NCBI GenBank assembly: GCA_963823945.1
Contig: CAWGNK010000014.1
Location: 1 to 64,000 of the forward strand
Direction of reading: 5' to 3'
DNA from: Bog-793 sp963823945
Lineage (GTDB): Bacteria > Actinomycetota > Acidimicrobiia > Acidimicrobiales > Bog-793
Length of the DNA: 64,000 nucleotides
Below are positions 25,461-36,415 of the stretch, piece by piece (the first letter of the stretch is position 1; each line of letters begins with the position of its first letter). The translations under genes and the position numbers were made by a program. A model generated the notes under the pieces. That model worked only from the letters and a program-made list of their open reading frames with translations. It was not told the origin of the DNA and did no database searches.

Positions 25461-26369
25461 GTGATCGACTACCACGTCCACCTCTGGCCCCACGCGATTC
25501 GGGCCGAGGCCTCTGAGCAGCGGCTCGAGCGGCTCGCCGTCTACTGTGACCGGGCCGCCGCCGGGGACGTCAGCGAGATCGCGCTCACCGAGCACTTCTT
25601 CCGCTTCACCCAGGGGCGGGCCGCGGTGGGGGACTTCTGGCTCGACGAGCCGGGCTCGCCGTTCGCCGCGACGATGGGCGCCTACTTCGACCACCACGCG
25701 ACCGCCGATCTCGACGCCTACGTGACGGCGGCCTGCGAGGCCCGCGACGCGGGCCTGCCCGTCGTCGTCGGCCTCGAGGTCGACTACTACCCCGGCAAGA
25801 TGGACGCGGTGGCGCGGCTCCTCGACGGCTACCCCTTCGACGTGCTGCTCGGATCCGTCCACTGGCTCGGCACGTGGCAGTTCGACCTCCTTCACGACGA
25901 GGAGTGCCTCGCCGAGTGGGACCGGCGCCGCGTCGAGGACGTCTGGCGCCGCTACACCGAGGCGCTCGAGGAGCTCGCCGCCACGCGGACCTGCGACGTG
26001 CTCGCCCACCCGGACTTCGTGAAGCTCGCCGGGCGCCGGCCCTCGGCGGCGACGCTCGACGAGTGCCACGACCGGATGGCGGAGGCGGCCCGCGCCTCGA
26101 AGATGGCGGCGGAGATCTCCTCGGCGGGCTTCCACGCCCCCGTCGGCGAGCAGTACCCGGCGACGGGGCTGCTGTCGCGCTTCGCGGCCCGCGGCGTGCC
26201 GGTCACGACCGCCTCGGACTCGCACGGGCCGGGATGCGTCGGCGAGCGCGCCGGCGAGCTCGGCCGTCTCGCCGCGGCCGCCGGCTACACGACGCTGCGC
26301 GCCTTCCGGCAGCGGGTCGGCCACGATGTGGCCCTCGACCCCGGGCGCCCGGCGCCGGGGGAGGCGTGA
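25461..26369 (+). CDS. PHP-domain phosphoesterase, histidinol-phosphatase-like
   Basis: 302 residues. Metal ligands of the PHP fold are visible as YHVHLW near the N-terminus, EIALTEHFF, VVGLEVDYYPG, LLGSVHWLG, VLAHPDFVK and ASDSHGPG near the C-terminus. It resembles HisK-type histidinol-phosphate phosphatases, but no his genes are near, so the substrate is open. It ends 4 bases before pdtaS begins, so the two are co-transcribed. Confidence 0.8.
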   Translation: MIDYHVHLWPHAIRAEASEQRLERLAVYCDRAAAGDVSEIALTEHFFRFTQGRAAVGDFWLDEPGSPFAATMGAYFDHHATADLDAYVTAACEARDAGLPVVVGLEVDYYPGKMDAVARLLDGYPFDVLLGSVHWLGTWQFDLLHDEECLAEWDRRRVEDVWRRYTEALEELAATRTCDVLAHPDFVKLAGRRPSAATLDECHDRMAEAARASKMAAEISSAGFHAPVGEQYPATGLLSRFAARGVPVTTASDSHGPGCVGERAGELGRLAAAAGYTTLRAFRQRVGHDVALDPGRPAPGEA

Positions 26370-26373
26370 CGCC

Positions 26374-27876
26374 GTGACCTCGGCGGAGGTTGCCCGACGG
26401 CTCGAACAGCTCCCCGAGGCCGCCCGGGATCACCTCGAGTCGCTGATGGGGTCGTGGGGCATGCTCGCCGACCTGTCGTTCTCGGACCTCGTGTGCTACG
26501 TCCCGGTGGTCGCCGGGGGACCGGCGGGCGGGCCACCGCCGGGGAAGTCGGTCGACCAGCAGCTGGTGTTCGTGGCGCTCGGCCAGATGCGCCCCACGAC
26601 GAGCCAGACGCTGTTCGCACTCGACCTCGTGGGCGAGACCGCCGATGAGGCGGCCGAGGGTGTGCTCGTGCGCGAGGCGTGGGGGAGCGGTCAGATCGTC
26701 GTCGGGGACTGCCCCTACAGCGGCGAGACGGCCCCGGTCCGTTGCCAGTGCATCCCCGTGCGCTTCGAGGACGCCGTCATCGCCGTGCTCGTCCGGGTCT
26801 GGTCGCCGCGCACCGGCCGGCGCACCGGCGGTCTCGAGCGCGTCTACCGGCGGATCTTCGAGCGGCTCGCCTCGATGGTGGCGGCGGGGCTGTTCCCGTT
26901 CCACACCGGCGCCGCCGCCGTGGCGGACACGCCGCGCGTCGGCGACGGGGTGATCGTTCTCGACGAGAACCGCCGGGTCACCTTCGCCTCGCCGAACGCC
27001 GTGAACGCCCTGCACCGGATGGGGATCGTCTCGCAGATCGTCGGCTCGGGCCTGGACGCGCTCGAGGCCGAGACGCACGCCGTGTCGCGGGCGTTCACCG
27101 GACGGCTCCCCGTCATCGAGGAGATCGAACGGCGCCCCGAGGTCGTCGTGGCGATCCACTGCATCCCGCTCATCGAGGCCGACGTCGTCGTCGGCGCGGT
27201 GCTGCTCCTGCGGGACGTGACCGACCTGCGGCGGCGTGACCGGCTGCTGCTCTCGAAGGACGCCGCGATCCGCGAGGTGCACCACCGGGTGAAGAACAAC
27301 CTGCAGACGATCTCATCGCTTTTGCGCCTGCAATCGCGCCGGATGGGCGCGGGACCGGGCCAGGACGCCCTCGTCGAGGCGGAGCGCCGGGTGCGTGCCA
27401 TCGCCGTCGTCCACGAGGTGCTCGCCCGGGAGCCCTCGGCGCAGGTGCCCTTCGGCGAGATCGTGCCCTCTCTCGTCGCGCTCGCCGGGGACGCCGTCGT
27501 CGACGCGACCGAGGTCGCCATCCGGGTGAGCGGTGACGCGGGCGACCTGAACGCTGACGTCGCCACGCCGCTCTCGCTCGTCATCGCCGAACTCCTGCAG
27601 AACGCCGTCGAGCACGCCCACGTCGGGGCCGACACGGCTTCGCTGCTCGTCGACCTGACGTTCCAGCCGGGGCCGTCGCAGCTCGAGGTCGAGGTCCGGG
27701 ACGACGGGATCGGCTTCCCGGCGGGGTTCGACGTCGACCGGACGTCGGGACTCGGCCTGTCGATCGTGCGCGACCTCGTGCGATCTCAGCTCGGGGGTTC
27801 GATCTCGGTCGCCAACGACGGCGGCGCCGTGGTGAGGCTCGTCATCCCGACAGCACCGGAGCCTGCCGCCGGGTAG
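26374..27876 (+). CDS. pdtaS: Two-component sensor histidine kinase, PdtaS-like
   Basis: 500 residues, the length of mycobacterial PdtaS. The N-terminal GAF-like sensor (about 1-150) contains DCPYSGETAPVRCQC; a PAS-like region follows (180-290), then a HisKA_2 dimerisation domain with the phosphorylated histidine in VHHRVKNNLQ (HHRVKNN at 303-309), and an HATPase domain (NAVEHAH, DDGIGFPAG, GLGLSIV). In mycobacteria PdtaS signals to the RNA-binding antiterminator PdtaR; pdtaR is not in this window. GTG at 26374 follows GGGGGAGG. The gene is convergent with whiB1, as in Mycobacterium (Rv3220c/Rv3219). Confidence 0.88.
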   Translation: MTSAEVARRLEQLPEAARDHLESLMGSWGMLADLSFSDLVCYVPVVAGGPAGGPPPGKSVDQQLVFVALGQMRPTTSQTLFALDLVGETADEAAEGVLVREAWGSGQIVVGDCPYSGETAPVRCQCIPVRFEDAVIAVLVRVWSPRTGRRTGGLERVYRRIFERLASMVAAGLFPFHTGAAAVADTPRVGDGVIVLDENRRVTFASPNAVNALHRMGIVSQIVGSGLDALEAETHAVSRAFTGRLPVIEEIERRPEVVVAIHCIPLIEADVVVGAVLLLRDVTDLRRRDRLLLSKDAAIREVHHRVKNNLQTISSLLRLQSRRMGAGPGQDALVEAERRVRAIAVVHEVLAREPSAQVPFGEIVPSLVALAGDAVVDATEVAIRVSGDAGDLNADVATPLSLVIAELLQNAVEHAHVGADTASLLVDLTFQPGPSQLEVEVRDDGIGFPAGFDVDRTSGLGLSIVRDLVRSQLGGSISVANDGGAVVRLVIPTAPEPAAG

Positions 27877-27894
27877 GCGGAGCGTCGCCCGGGT

Positions 27895-28215
27895 CTACGA
27901 GGCCCGGCGCCGCTCGGCGAGCCAGGCCTTGCGCAGCTTCCGGCGCTCCTCCTCGGAGGCTCCGCCCCACACCCCGGACTCCTGGTTCGTCGTCAGCGCG
28001 AACTCGAGGCATTCCGGCTGCGCCGAGCACCGGGCACAGACGGACTTCGCGGCCTCGATATGGTCGACGGCCTGCCCGGTGGTGCCGACGGGGAAGAACA
28101 GATCGGGGTCGGTGTCTCGGCAGGCGGCCCGGGTGCGCCACTCGGCGCAGTCCCACTCGATCGTCCTGGTCCAGGTGAGAGCGACGCTCCCGCCTCGGCG
28201 ACTCTCCGTCAGCAT
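27895..28215 (-). CDS. whiB1: WhiB1-like Fe-S transcriptional regulator
   Basis: 106 residues. The four cluster cysteines are C32 (RAACRDTDP), C60, C63 and C69 (CARCSAQPEC), followed by the GVWGG turn (81-85) and a basic C-terminal tail (EEERRKLRKAWLAERRR). WhiB1 binds a nitric-oxide-sensitive [4Fe-4S] cluster and sigma factor. The N-terminus is about 20 residues longer than mycobacterial WhiB1. ATG at 28215 is preceded by GGAGAG. Its position beside pdtaS supports the WhiB1 assignment. A CRP-like palindrome lies just upstream. Confidence 0.88.
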   Translation of the reverse strand: MLTESRRGGSVALTWTRTIEWDCAEWRTRAACRDTDPDLFFPVGTTGQAVDHIEAAKSVCARCSAQPECLEFALTTNQESGVWGGASEEERRKLRKAWLAERRRAS

Positions 28216-28230
28216 CTGGCTCTCCGTCTC

Positions 28231-28246
28231 TGTGCACACGTTCACA
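28231..28246 (-). promoter_or_regulatory. CRP-like operator upstream of whiB1
   Basis: On the minus strand this reads TGTGA-ACGTGT-GCACA, which differs from the CRP consensus TGTGA-N6-TCACA at one base. It lies 16 bases before the whiB1 ATG. A candidate -10 (TTACTT) is immediately upstream at 28252-28247, so a bound regulator would overlap the transcription start and probably repress. Confidence 0.5.
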
Positions 28247-28499
28247 AGTAAAGACGACCGCTTATCGCACTCGTCCCGTGAGCTGTCAGGCGGGGGCCGA
28301 TCGCGACCTGGTCGGCGGTCCGATCGTATGCGGGCCCGGGTCGGCAGGCAAGGGTCTCGCCAAAATATGGCCGCGCTAGTCGCCACCGGAGAGCAGGCAA
28401 TCCGGCGCGAAATATCCCCCGGGGTGCACTTGTCCTGCCATCTCGGGCCAGTATCCTGCGTGCAGCCAACCGGAGGGTTGGCCCCGGAAAGGCGTCGAC

Positions 28500-29936
28500 G
28501 TGCTGTTCCCGACAACCGACTTTGCGATCTTTTTCGGGATCGTGTTCCTCGGGAACTGGCTGCTCAGGCCGTTCAAGACGCCCTGGAAGCTGTTCATCCT
28601 GCTCGCCAGCTACGTCTTCTACGCCTGGTGGGACTGGCGCTTCGTCTTCCTGCTCGCCGCCTCGACGGTCTGCACGGCGACCGGCGGGTACCTCGTCGAC
28701 CGGGCCTCGACCGAACGGGGCCGGCGCGCCGGGCTGATCGCGACCCTCGTCGCCGAGCTGGGACTGCTGGGCTGGTTCAAGTACTACGGGTTCTTCTCCG
28801 TCTCGATCGACAACGGCCTGCACAAGCTCGGGGTCCACGGCACGTTCCTGCCGCTCATGTCGGTCACGCTGCCGGTCGGGATCTCGTTTTTCACCTTCAT
28901 GGGTCTGTCGTACGTGTTCGACATCTACCGCCGCAAGCTGCGGCGGGCCAAGTTCCTGGACGTCGCCGTCTTCGTCGCTTTCTTCCCGCACCTCGTCGCC
29001 GGGCCGATCGTGCGGGGCGCCGACCTGTTGCCCCAGGTGGAATCCGCCGAGCAGCGCGACCCGCGCCAGCTGGAGTTCCCCGAGGCCGCCTACCTGATCT
29101 TCGGCGGCCTGTTCAAGAAGGTCGTCATCTCGAGCTACGTCTCGACGGCGATCGTCACGCCCGTCTACAACAACCCCTCGCTCCACTCGGCGCCGGAGAT
29201 CCTGCTCGCGACGTACGGCTTCGCGGTGCAGATCTACTGCGACTTCTCCGGCTACACCGACATCGCCATCGGCTGCGCACTGCTGCTCGGCTTCCGGTTC
29301 CCGCAGAACTTCAACGCGCCCTACACGGCGACGTCGCTGCAGGACTTCTGGCGCCGCTGGCACATGACGCTCAGCTCGTGGCTGCGCGACTACCTCTACA
29401 TCCCGCTGGGGGGCAACCGCGGCAAGCGCTGGCAGATGTACCGCAACATCATGATCACGATGCTGCTCGGCGGGCTCTGGCACGGCGCGGCGTGGACCTT
29501 CGTCATCTGGGGCGGGATCCACGGGATCGGGCAGACGGTCGGACACTTCCGGCGTTCGCGACGGGAGGCCCGCGGCCTGACGCCGCAGGCGACCGGCCCG
29601 CTCGCCGTCGCCTGGCAACGCTTCGCGACCTTCCAGGCCGTCTGCTTCGCCTGGATCTTTTTCCGGGCGAACACCTTCAACGACGCGCTCACCCTCATCG
29701 GCCGGCTGTTCACGACGTGGGGCCAGGCGGCGCCGCTCGTGCGCTGGCCGGTCGTGCTCGCCGTCGTGGCCGCGCTCGGGATGCAGTACCTGCCCCGGGA
29801 CCTCCCGGCGCGGGCCCAGGCCGCCTTCGCCAGCCTCGGCCTCGTGGCCAAGGGGGCCGTGCTCGCCGGCTGCCTGCTCGTCATCACGACGCTCGGCCCG
29901 CCAGGGGTCGCGCCTTTCATCTACTACCGGTTCTAG
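28500..29936 (+). CDS. MBOAT-family membrane O-acyltransferase (AlgI/DltB-like)
   Basis: 478 residues with about 10-12 membrane spans. Conserved blocks are FFPHLVAGPIVR, CDFSGYTDIAIG, DFWRRWHMTLSSWLRDYLYI and LLGGLWHGAAWTF, whose histidine is the putative catalytic residue. The family moves acyl groups across the membrane onto exported polysaccharides. GTG at 28500 follows GGAAAGG. It precedes the membrane-anchored SGNH protein by about 70 bases, a standard pairing in which the second protein completes O-acylation outside. Confidence 0.9.
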   Translation: MLFPTTDFAIFFGIVFLGNWLLRPFKTPWKLFILLASYVFYAWWDWRFVFLLAASTVCTATGGYLVDRASTERGRRAGLIATLVAELGLLGWFKYYGFFSVSIDNGLHKLGVHGTFLPLMSVTLPVGISFFTFMGLSYVFDIYRRKLRRAKFLDVAVFVAFFPHLVAGPIVRGADLLPQVESAEQRDPRQLEFPEAAYLIFGGLFKKVVISSYVSTAIVTPVYNNPSLHSAPEILLATYGFAVQIYCDFSGYTDIAIGCALLLGFRFPQNFNAPYTATSLQDFWRRWHMTLSSWLRDYLYIPLGGNRGKRWQMYRNIMITMLLGGLWHGAAWTFVIWGGIHGIGQTVGHFRRSRREARGLTPQATGPLAVAWQRFATFQAVCFAWIFFRANTFNDALTLIGRLFTTWGQAAPLVRWPVVLAVVAALGMQYLPRDLPARAQAAFASLGLVAKGAVLAGCLLVITTLGPPGVAPFIYYRF

Positions 29937-30002
29937 TAGGCGGCGGGACGATGAAGAAAGTGGCGGAGGTGACGCCGGCTCAGGGTGCGGAGGTGATTGA
30001 CT

Positions 30003-31106
30003 GTGCGGCGATGCAGGCAGGCAGTGGCGGCCCCGACCATGTCGAACACTGAATTCTTCGCGACCAGGCAGGTCGCCTCCGTCCCTGCCGGCGTCACGCC
30101 GGGCGCGCGAGGGCGCCGCGTCATGCCGGTCGGCCATGCGCTGGCCGTCGGGCTGCTCTGCTTCGGCCTGTGGACCTTCCTCGACGCGCGTCAGCTGTTC
30201 AACTCGGCGAACGCCTCGCCGCTCGGCGTGCGGCGCAGCGTCGCGATGTCGCTGCTGCGCCCGATCGCGCGCGCCGAGTCCTTCCTCGGCGCCGACCGGA
30301 TCGTCGACGGGGGCAACCGGGCACTCGGCCGGATCAACTACCTGACGCCGGGCGGGGGCGTGACCCCCCCGCCGACGACGCTGCCGCCGAAGAACGGGGG
30401 CGGGCACCACAAGCCGCCCCCCAAGCACCCGGTCGGCCCGCCGGCCCTCAAGTCGCCGACCGTGGCTAAGCCGATGACGATCCTCGAGGTCGGTGACTCG
30501 ATCGGCGAGGACCTCGGCTTCGGGCTCGCCGACGAGATCGGCTCCGACCCGCGCGTCCACGTGCTGCAGAACGCCGTCGGCGACACCGGGCTCTCCAACC
30601 TCGCCTATTTCGACTGGCCCGCCACGCTGGCGCAGCAGCTCCGCGAGTACCACCCGAAACTCGTCGTCGTCATGCTCGGCGGGAACGACTGGCAGGGGTT
30701 CGCCCTGCCCAACGGTGAGGTCGCCTACACCGGGACGAAGCTCTGGGTCAGCGTCTACACGCAGCGCGTCGACGAGATGATGGCCGAGGCGACGGCGGCC
30801 GGGGCCCACCTGCTCTGGGTCGGGCTGCCGATCATGCAGAGCCCCCAGTTCGGCTCCCACATGGCGTTCCTGAACTCCATCTTCCTCGCCCAGGCGCACC
30901 GCTATCCGGGGGTCGTGTTCGTGCCGACCTGGAGGCTCTTCTCGAACAGGGCCGGCCAGTACGCCGAGTACCTGACGGACAAGAGCGGCAACCTCGTCGA
31001 GGTCCGTGACTCCGACGGGATCCACATCGACCCGCCGGGTGGGACCGACCTGCTGGGCGACTACGTCGTGAACCGCATCGAAGGTATCTGGCACATCAAG
31101 CTCTGA
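30003..31106 (+). CDS. Membrane-anchored SGNH/GDSL hydrolase-like protein (DUF459)
   Basis: 367 residues. One N-terminal anchor (VGHALAVGLLCFGLWTFL) is followed by a Pro/Lys/His-rich linker (about 120-150) and an extracytoplasmic SGNH domain: GDSIGEDLGFGL, GGNDWQG and SDGIHIDPPGG with the Asp-x-x-His pair. This is the usual partner of AlgI-type MBOAT proteins and should act on a surface glycan. The start is uncertain: GTG at 30003 is 9 bases after a near-perfect GGAGG; TTG at 29997 and ATG at 30039 are alternatives. Confidence 0.85.
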   Translation: MRRCRQAVAAPTMSNTEFFATRQVASVPAGVTPGARGRRVMPVGHALAVGLLCFGLWTFLDARQLFNSANASPLGVRRSVAMSLLRPIARAESFLGADRIVDGGNRALGRINYLTPGGGVTPPPTTLPPKNGGGHHKPPPKHPVGPPALKSPTVAKPMTILEVGDSIGEDLGFGLADEIGSDPRVHVLQNAVGDTGLSNLAYFDWPATLAQQLREYHPKLVVVMLGGNDWQGFALPNGEVAYTGTKLWVSVYTQRVDEMMAEATAAGAHLLWVGLPIMQSPQFGSHMAFLNSIFLAQAHRYPGVVFVPTWRLFSNRAGQYAEYLTDKSGNLVEVRDSDGIHIDPPGGTDLLGDYVVNRIEGIWHIKL

Positions 31107-31299
31107 CCCGTCGCCGGCCGACAGCGGTCGGCTCCGGGGGCACCAGCAGTCCGTGCCGTCACGGCATCTTCCGACGGCACCGTCGAATTGGGACGGGGCC
31201 GGGACCGCGTCCCTCGGCTCGAGACCACCCAGGGAGCACACGCCGGGTGGGCTCAGCCCAAGGATCCGTGCGAGGAGCGGCGCCAGTGCGCACCCTGTG

Positions 31300-31320
31300 G
31301 CGCCAACTTGGCGCTACGAT
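31300..31320 (+). promoter_or_regulatory. Toxin-antitoxin promoter with palindromic operator
   Basis: A perfect 15-base inverted repeat, GCGCCAA-C-TTGGCGC (31300-31314), abuts the -10 hexamer TACGAT (31315-31320), which is 7 bases before the antitoxin ATG. An operator filling the spacer next to the -10 is the usual arrangement for autorepression by an antitoxin or toxin-antitoxin complex. Confidence 0.65.
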
Positions 31321-31327
31321 GGGGGAC

Positions 31328-31558
31328 ATGCCAAGTGTCCAGATCAAGTCCGTTCCGGAAGACGTCCACGCCGAGCTGCGCCGTCGGGCCGCGAACTCGG
31401 GTAAGTCGCTGCAGGAGTACTTGCTCGGGCGTCTGACCGAGGAGGCACGCCGGCCCAGCCTCGACGACCTCCTGAGCCGTGCCGGCCAGCGCAGCGGTGG
31501 GCACGTCTCGTTCCGCTTCGCAAGCGAGGCTGTCCGAGAAGACAGGGACGCCGGTTGA
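31328..31558 (+). CDS. Antitoxin, FitA/VapB-type ribbon-helix-helix
   Basis: 76 residues. The N-terminal half, VQIKSVPEDVHAELRRRAAN then GKSLQEYLLGRL, is a FitA-like ribbon-helix-helix DNA-binding domain; the C-terminal tail should wrap the toxin. It neutralises the PIN toxin encoded next and represses its own promoter. The stop codon overlaps the toxin's TTG start (TTGA). Confidence 0.85.
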   Translation: MPSVQIKSVPEDVHAELRRRAANSGKSLQEYLLGRLTEEARRPSLDDLLSRAGQRSGGHVSFRFASEAVREDRDAG

Positions 31559-31947
31559 TCGTCGTTGACGCGTCGGTCATCGCGCCCGCTCTCGCGGACG
31601 ATGACGCAGACGGCGACCGCGCGCGCGCACGCCTACGAGGTGAGCGTCTCGTGGCGCCGGAGTTGTTCGACCTCGAGGTGGTCGCCGTCATTCGGAAGGC
31701 GCTTCTCGCCGGGGTGCTGGACGAACGCCGGGCAGCGATGGCCGTCGCGGACCTCGCGGACCTGGAACTCGAACGGATGAGCCACCGAACCCTGCTGACG
31801 AGGATCTGGGAGCTCCGTCCCACCGTCACGCCGTACGACGCGGCCTATGTGGCCCTGGCTGAGATGGCGGAGGCGACCCTCGTGACCGCGGACCGTCGTT
31901 TGGCGCGGGCACCGGGTCCGCGGTGTCGGATCGAGTATCTCGGCTGA
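31555..31947 (+). CDS. VapC-family PIN-domain toxin
   Basis: 130 residues. The acidic Mg2+ site of the PIN nuclease is visible: VVDASV, the glutamate in APELFDLEVV, TPYDAAYVALAE, and LVTADRRLA. Such toxins cleave RNA, often tRNA. TTG is the start, overlapping the antitoxin TGA, so the toxin is made at a lower, coupled level. Confidence 0.87.
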   Translation: MIVVDASVIAPALADDDADGDRARARLRGERLVAPELFDLEVVAVIRKALLAGVLDERRAAMAVADLADLELERMSHRTLLTRIWELRPTVTPYDAAYVALAEMAEATLVTADRRLARAPGPRCRIEYLG

Positions 31948-32081
31948 TCCATTGCGAAGTACGCGGCGAGCGGAGGACGGTGCGATCGGGCCATAGCCCG
32001 TCGTGGGACCTGGCGCGACACCGCCCCTCGGCGCGCGGCCGCGGGGCGGGTTGCGGGCGACGCTGGTCCGTCGGCTGAGGC

Positions 32082-34430
<2,349 letters not shown>

Positions 34431-34523
34431 GTTCTCCGGTCCCTCCGTTGTCGGCGGCCGCGTCGGGGCACGTCGCCGTGTCGTCGAGTGCGCGGGAATC
34501 TCACCGCGGCACAGGCATGGTAC

Positions 34524-35351
34524 TCAGATGGCGGCGGCCGCCTCCAGCAATAGGGCGACCAGTTCGTCGAGCAGTCCCGGCGGGGCGACGACGAGGGTCG
34601 GCCGCCGCGGGTCGATGCCGTCGACGTCGCGGTGGCCGGCACCGGCCTCGGTGGCGACGAGCAGTCCGGCGGCGCGGTCCCAGGGGTGGAGCCCCGACTC
34701 GTAGTAGCCGTTCAGCCTGCCGGCCGCGACGGAGCACAGGTCGAGCGAGGCGGCCCCCGCGCGGCGGATGTCGCGCACCCGGGGGAGCACGACCGGGAGG
34801 AGTTCCGCCTGGTCGCGGCGGTTTTCCTTGGCGTAGCTGAAGCCGGTCCCGATGAGCGACTCGGCGAGTGGCGGCGCGACGAGCGAGCCGAGGACCCGGT
34901 CGCCCAGCCGGGCGCCGTGGTGCCGGGCGGCGGTGAACATCTCGTCCCGCAACGGGTCGTAGACGGCGCCGGCGAGCGGGCCGGCCTGGTCGGCGACCCC
35001 GATCGAGACGGCCCAGCACCCGAAGCCGTAGACGAAGTTCGTCGTCCCGTCGAGCGGGTCGATGATCCAGGTGAGGCCGGAGGAGCCGGCGTGCTCGCCG
35101 CCCTCCTCGCCGAGCACGGCGTCGTCGGGGCGGGCACGGCGCAGCCCCTCGACGATGAGGTGCTCGCTGGCGCGGTCGGCCTCGGTGGCGAGGTCGGTCG
35201 CCGATGACTTGCGCCGCGCCGAGTCGGCGAGCGCCTCCCGGTCGTCACGGTGCCGGCCCGCTGCGACGAGGAGCCGGCCCGCCCGCCGGGCGAGATCCTC
35301 CGCCAGCTCGACGAGGGCCGCCGGGTCCGCCCCGGAGGTCCCTGCGCTCAC
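34524..35351 (-). CDS. Inositol monophosphatase family protein
   Basis: 275 residues. Metal-binding motifs are GEEGGEH, WIIDPLDGTTNFVYGF and HPWDRAAGLLVATEAG. Family members dephosphorylate inositol phosphates, histidinol phosphate, fructose bisphosphate or PAP; here the substrate cannot be fixed. In actinobacteria inositol is needed for phosphatidylinositol and mycothiol. The GTG start overlaps the holA stop as GTGA. Confidence 0.88.
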   Translation of the reverse strand: MSAGTSGADPAALVELAEDLARRAGRLLVAAGRHRDDREALADSARRKSSATDLATEADRASEHLIVEGLRRARPDDAVLGEEGGEHAGSSGLTWIIDPLDGTTNFVYGFGCWAVSIGVADQAGPLAGAVYDPLRDEMFTAARHHGARLGDRVLGSLVAPPLAESLIGTGFSYAKENRRDQAELLPVVLPRVRDIRRAGAASLDLCSVAAGRLNGYYESGLHPWDRAAGLLVATEAGAGHRDVDGIDPRRPTLVVAPPGLLDELVALLLEAAAAI

Positions 35352-36415
35352 CGGACCCGTGCCCGGCGGGGCGCCGGCCGTGCCCGCAGTCGGGTCGGGG
35401 TCAGCCGGGCGAGCCGGGCGACGAGGACCTCGAGGATGAGCTCGTCCGACCAGCCCGCCTCGCCCCGCAGGTCGGTGTCGGCTTGGGCGAGCAGCGTGAT
35501 GGCCCGCACGATACCGGCGTGCCCGAGCCGTCGGGAGGCTTCGAGCGCCTTTCTCGCCGGGTACGGCTTCATCCCGGTGGCGGCGGCGGCGGAGGCCTCG
35601 TCGGCGATCCCCGATCCGTCGAGCCGCAGCATCGCGCCGTAGTGGCGGTGGAGCTGGGCGAGGACCTGGAAGGCGTTGCGCTCGCCGGGGCCGAGGAGCC
35701 GGCCGAGGACGGCGATGGCCGCGGGGACGTCGCCTTGGTTGATCGCGTCGGTGAGGTCCCAGGGGGCCACCCCGCCTGCCGCGCCGAGGAAGGGTGCCAG
35801 CCCCGCCGCGTCGACCGTCGCCCCCGGGCCGAAGGCCGCCTCGAGCGTCGCCAGCAGGCCGTCGAGGCGCGCGAGGTCCTCGCCGAGGTGCTCTTCGAGG
35901 AGTTCCGCGGCCGCGGGGTCGAGGCGGACCGGCGCTTGACGCAGCCGCTCGGTGACCCACTGCGCCCGGGCCCGGGCCGTCGGCGCGGGTTCGGCGTTGA
36001 CGACCAGGCCGGCCGCGCGAATCGCGTCGGCCAGCGCGGTCGGCACCCGCCGGGCCTGCCAGACGACGACGAGGACCGTCGTCGCCAGCGGCTCGGCCAG
36101 GTAGCCGACGAGCTCACGGACCTGGCCGGTGTCGAGCGAGGAGGCGTCGCGCACGACGATGACCCGGCGGGGCGCGAGGAACGGTGGCGTGCGGCAGGCG
36201 TCGAGGACCGGGCCGAGCGGGAAGGGCTCGGCGCCGCCCGCCTCGGGGCGGGTGATCTCGCCGTACTCCTCGACCGGCATCGCGCCGGCGTCGTCGAGGG
36301 CCTCGAGCTCGGCGAGCAGCGCGGAGAGCGCCTGGCTGACGAGTCCCGGGTCCTCGCCCTGGACGAGGTAGGCGGGCAGCGGCGCGCCGTCGGCTCCGAG
36401 ATGGGCCGGTGTCAT
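35348..36415 (-). CDS. holA: DNA polymerase III subunit delta
   Basis: 355 residues. The arrangement fits HolA: YLVQGEDPGLVSQALSALLA at the N-terminus, DACRTPPFLAPRRVIVVRDA, and a C-terminal helical collar (AFQVLAQLHRHYGAMLRL, then MKPYPARKALEASRRLG). It opens the sliding clamp as part of the clamp loader. Its ATG overlaps the folP2-like stop (ATGA) and its TGA overlaps the next GTG, so three genes are coupled. Confidence 0.87.
   Translation of the reverse strand: MTPAHLGADGAPLPAYLVQGEDPGLVSQALSALLAELEALDDAGAMPVEEYGEITRPEAGGAEPFPLGPVLDACRTPPFLAPRRVIVVRDASSLDTGQVRELVGYLAEPLATTVLVVVWQARRVPTALADAIRAAGLVVNAEPAPTARARAQWVTERLRQAPVRLDPAAAELLEEHLGEDLARLDGLLATLEAAFGPGATVDAAGLAPFLGAAGGVAPWDLTDAINQGDVPAAIAVLGRLLGPGERNAFQVLAQLHRHYGAMLRLDGSGIADEASAAAATGMKPYPARKALEASRRLGHAGIVRAITLLAQADTDLRGEAGWSDELILEVLVARLARLTPTRLRARPAPRRARVR

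Noticed and set aside
25461..26369. A histidine-biosynthesis role for the PHP gene
   Set aside because: The fold fits histidinol phosphatase, but no his gene is near and it is co-transcribed with a sensor kinase, so the specific function is left open.
29951..30052. A 33-codon frame (ATG AAG AAA GTG...) between the MBOAT and SGNH genes, as a leader peptide
   Set aside because: It overlaps the possible starts of the SGNH gene and has no strong ribosome site or stalling motif; it is more likely part of that gene's leader.
28242..31241. A 999-residue open frame on the minus strand across the MBOAT and SGNH genes
   Set aside because: Shadow frame of low complexity; both plus-strand genes have clear motifs and starts.
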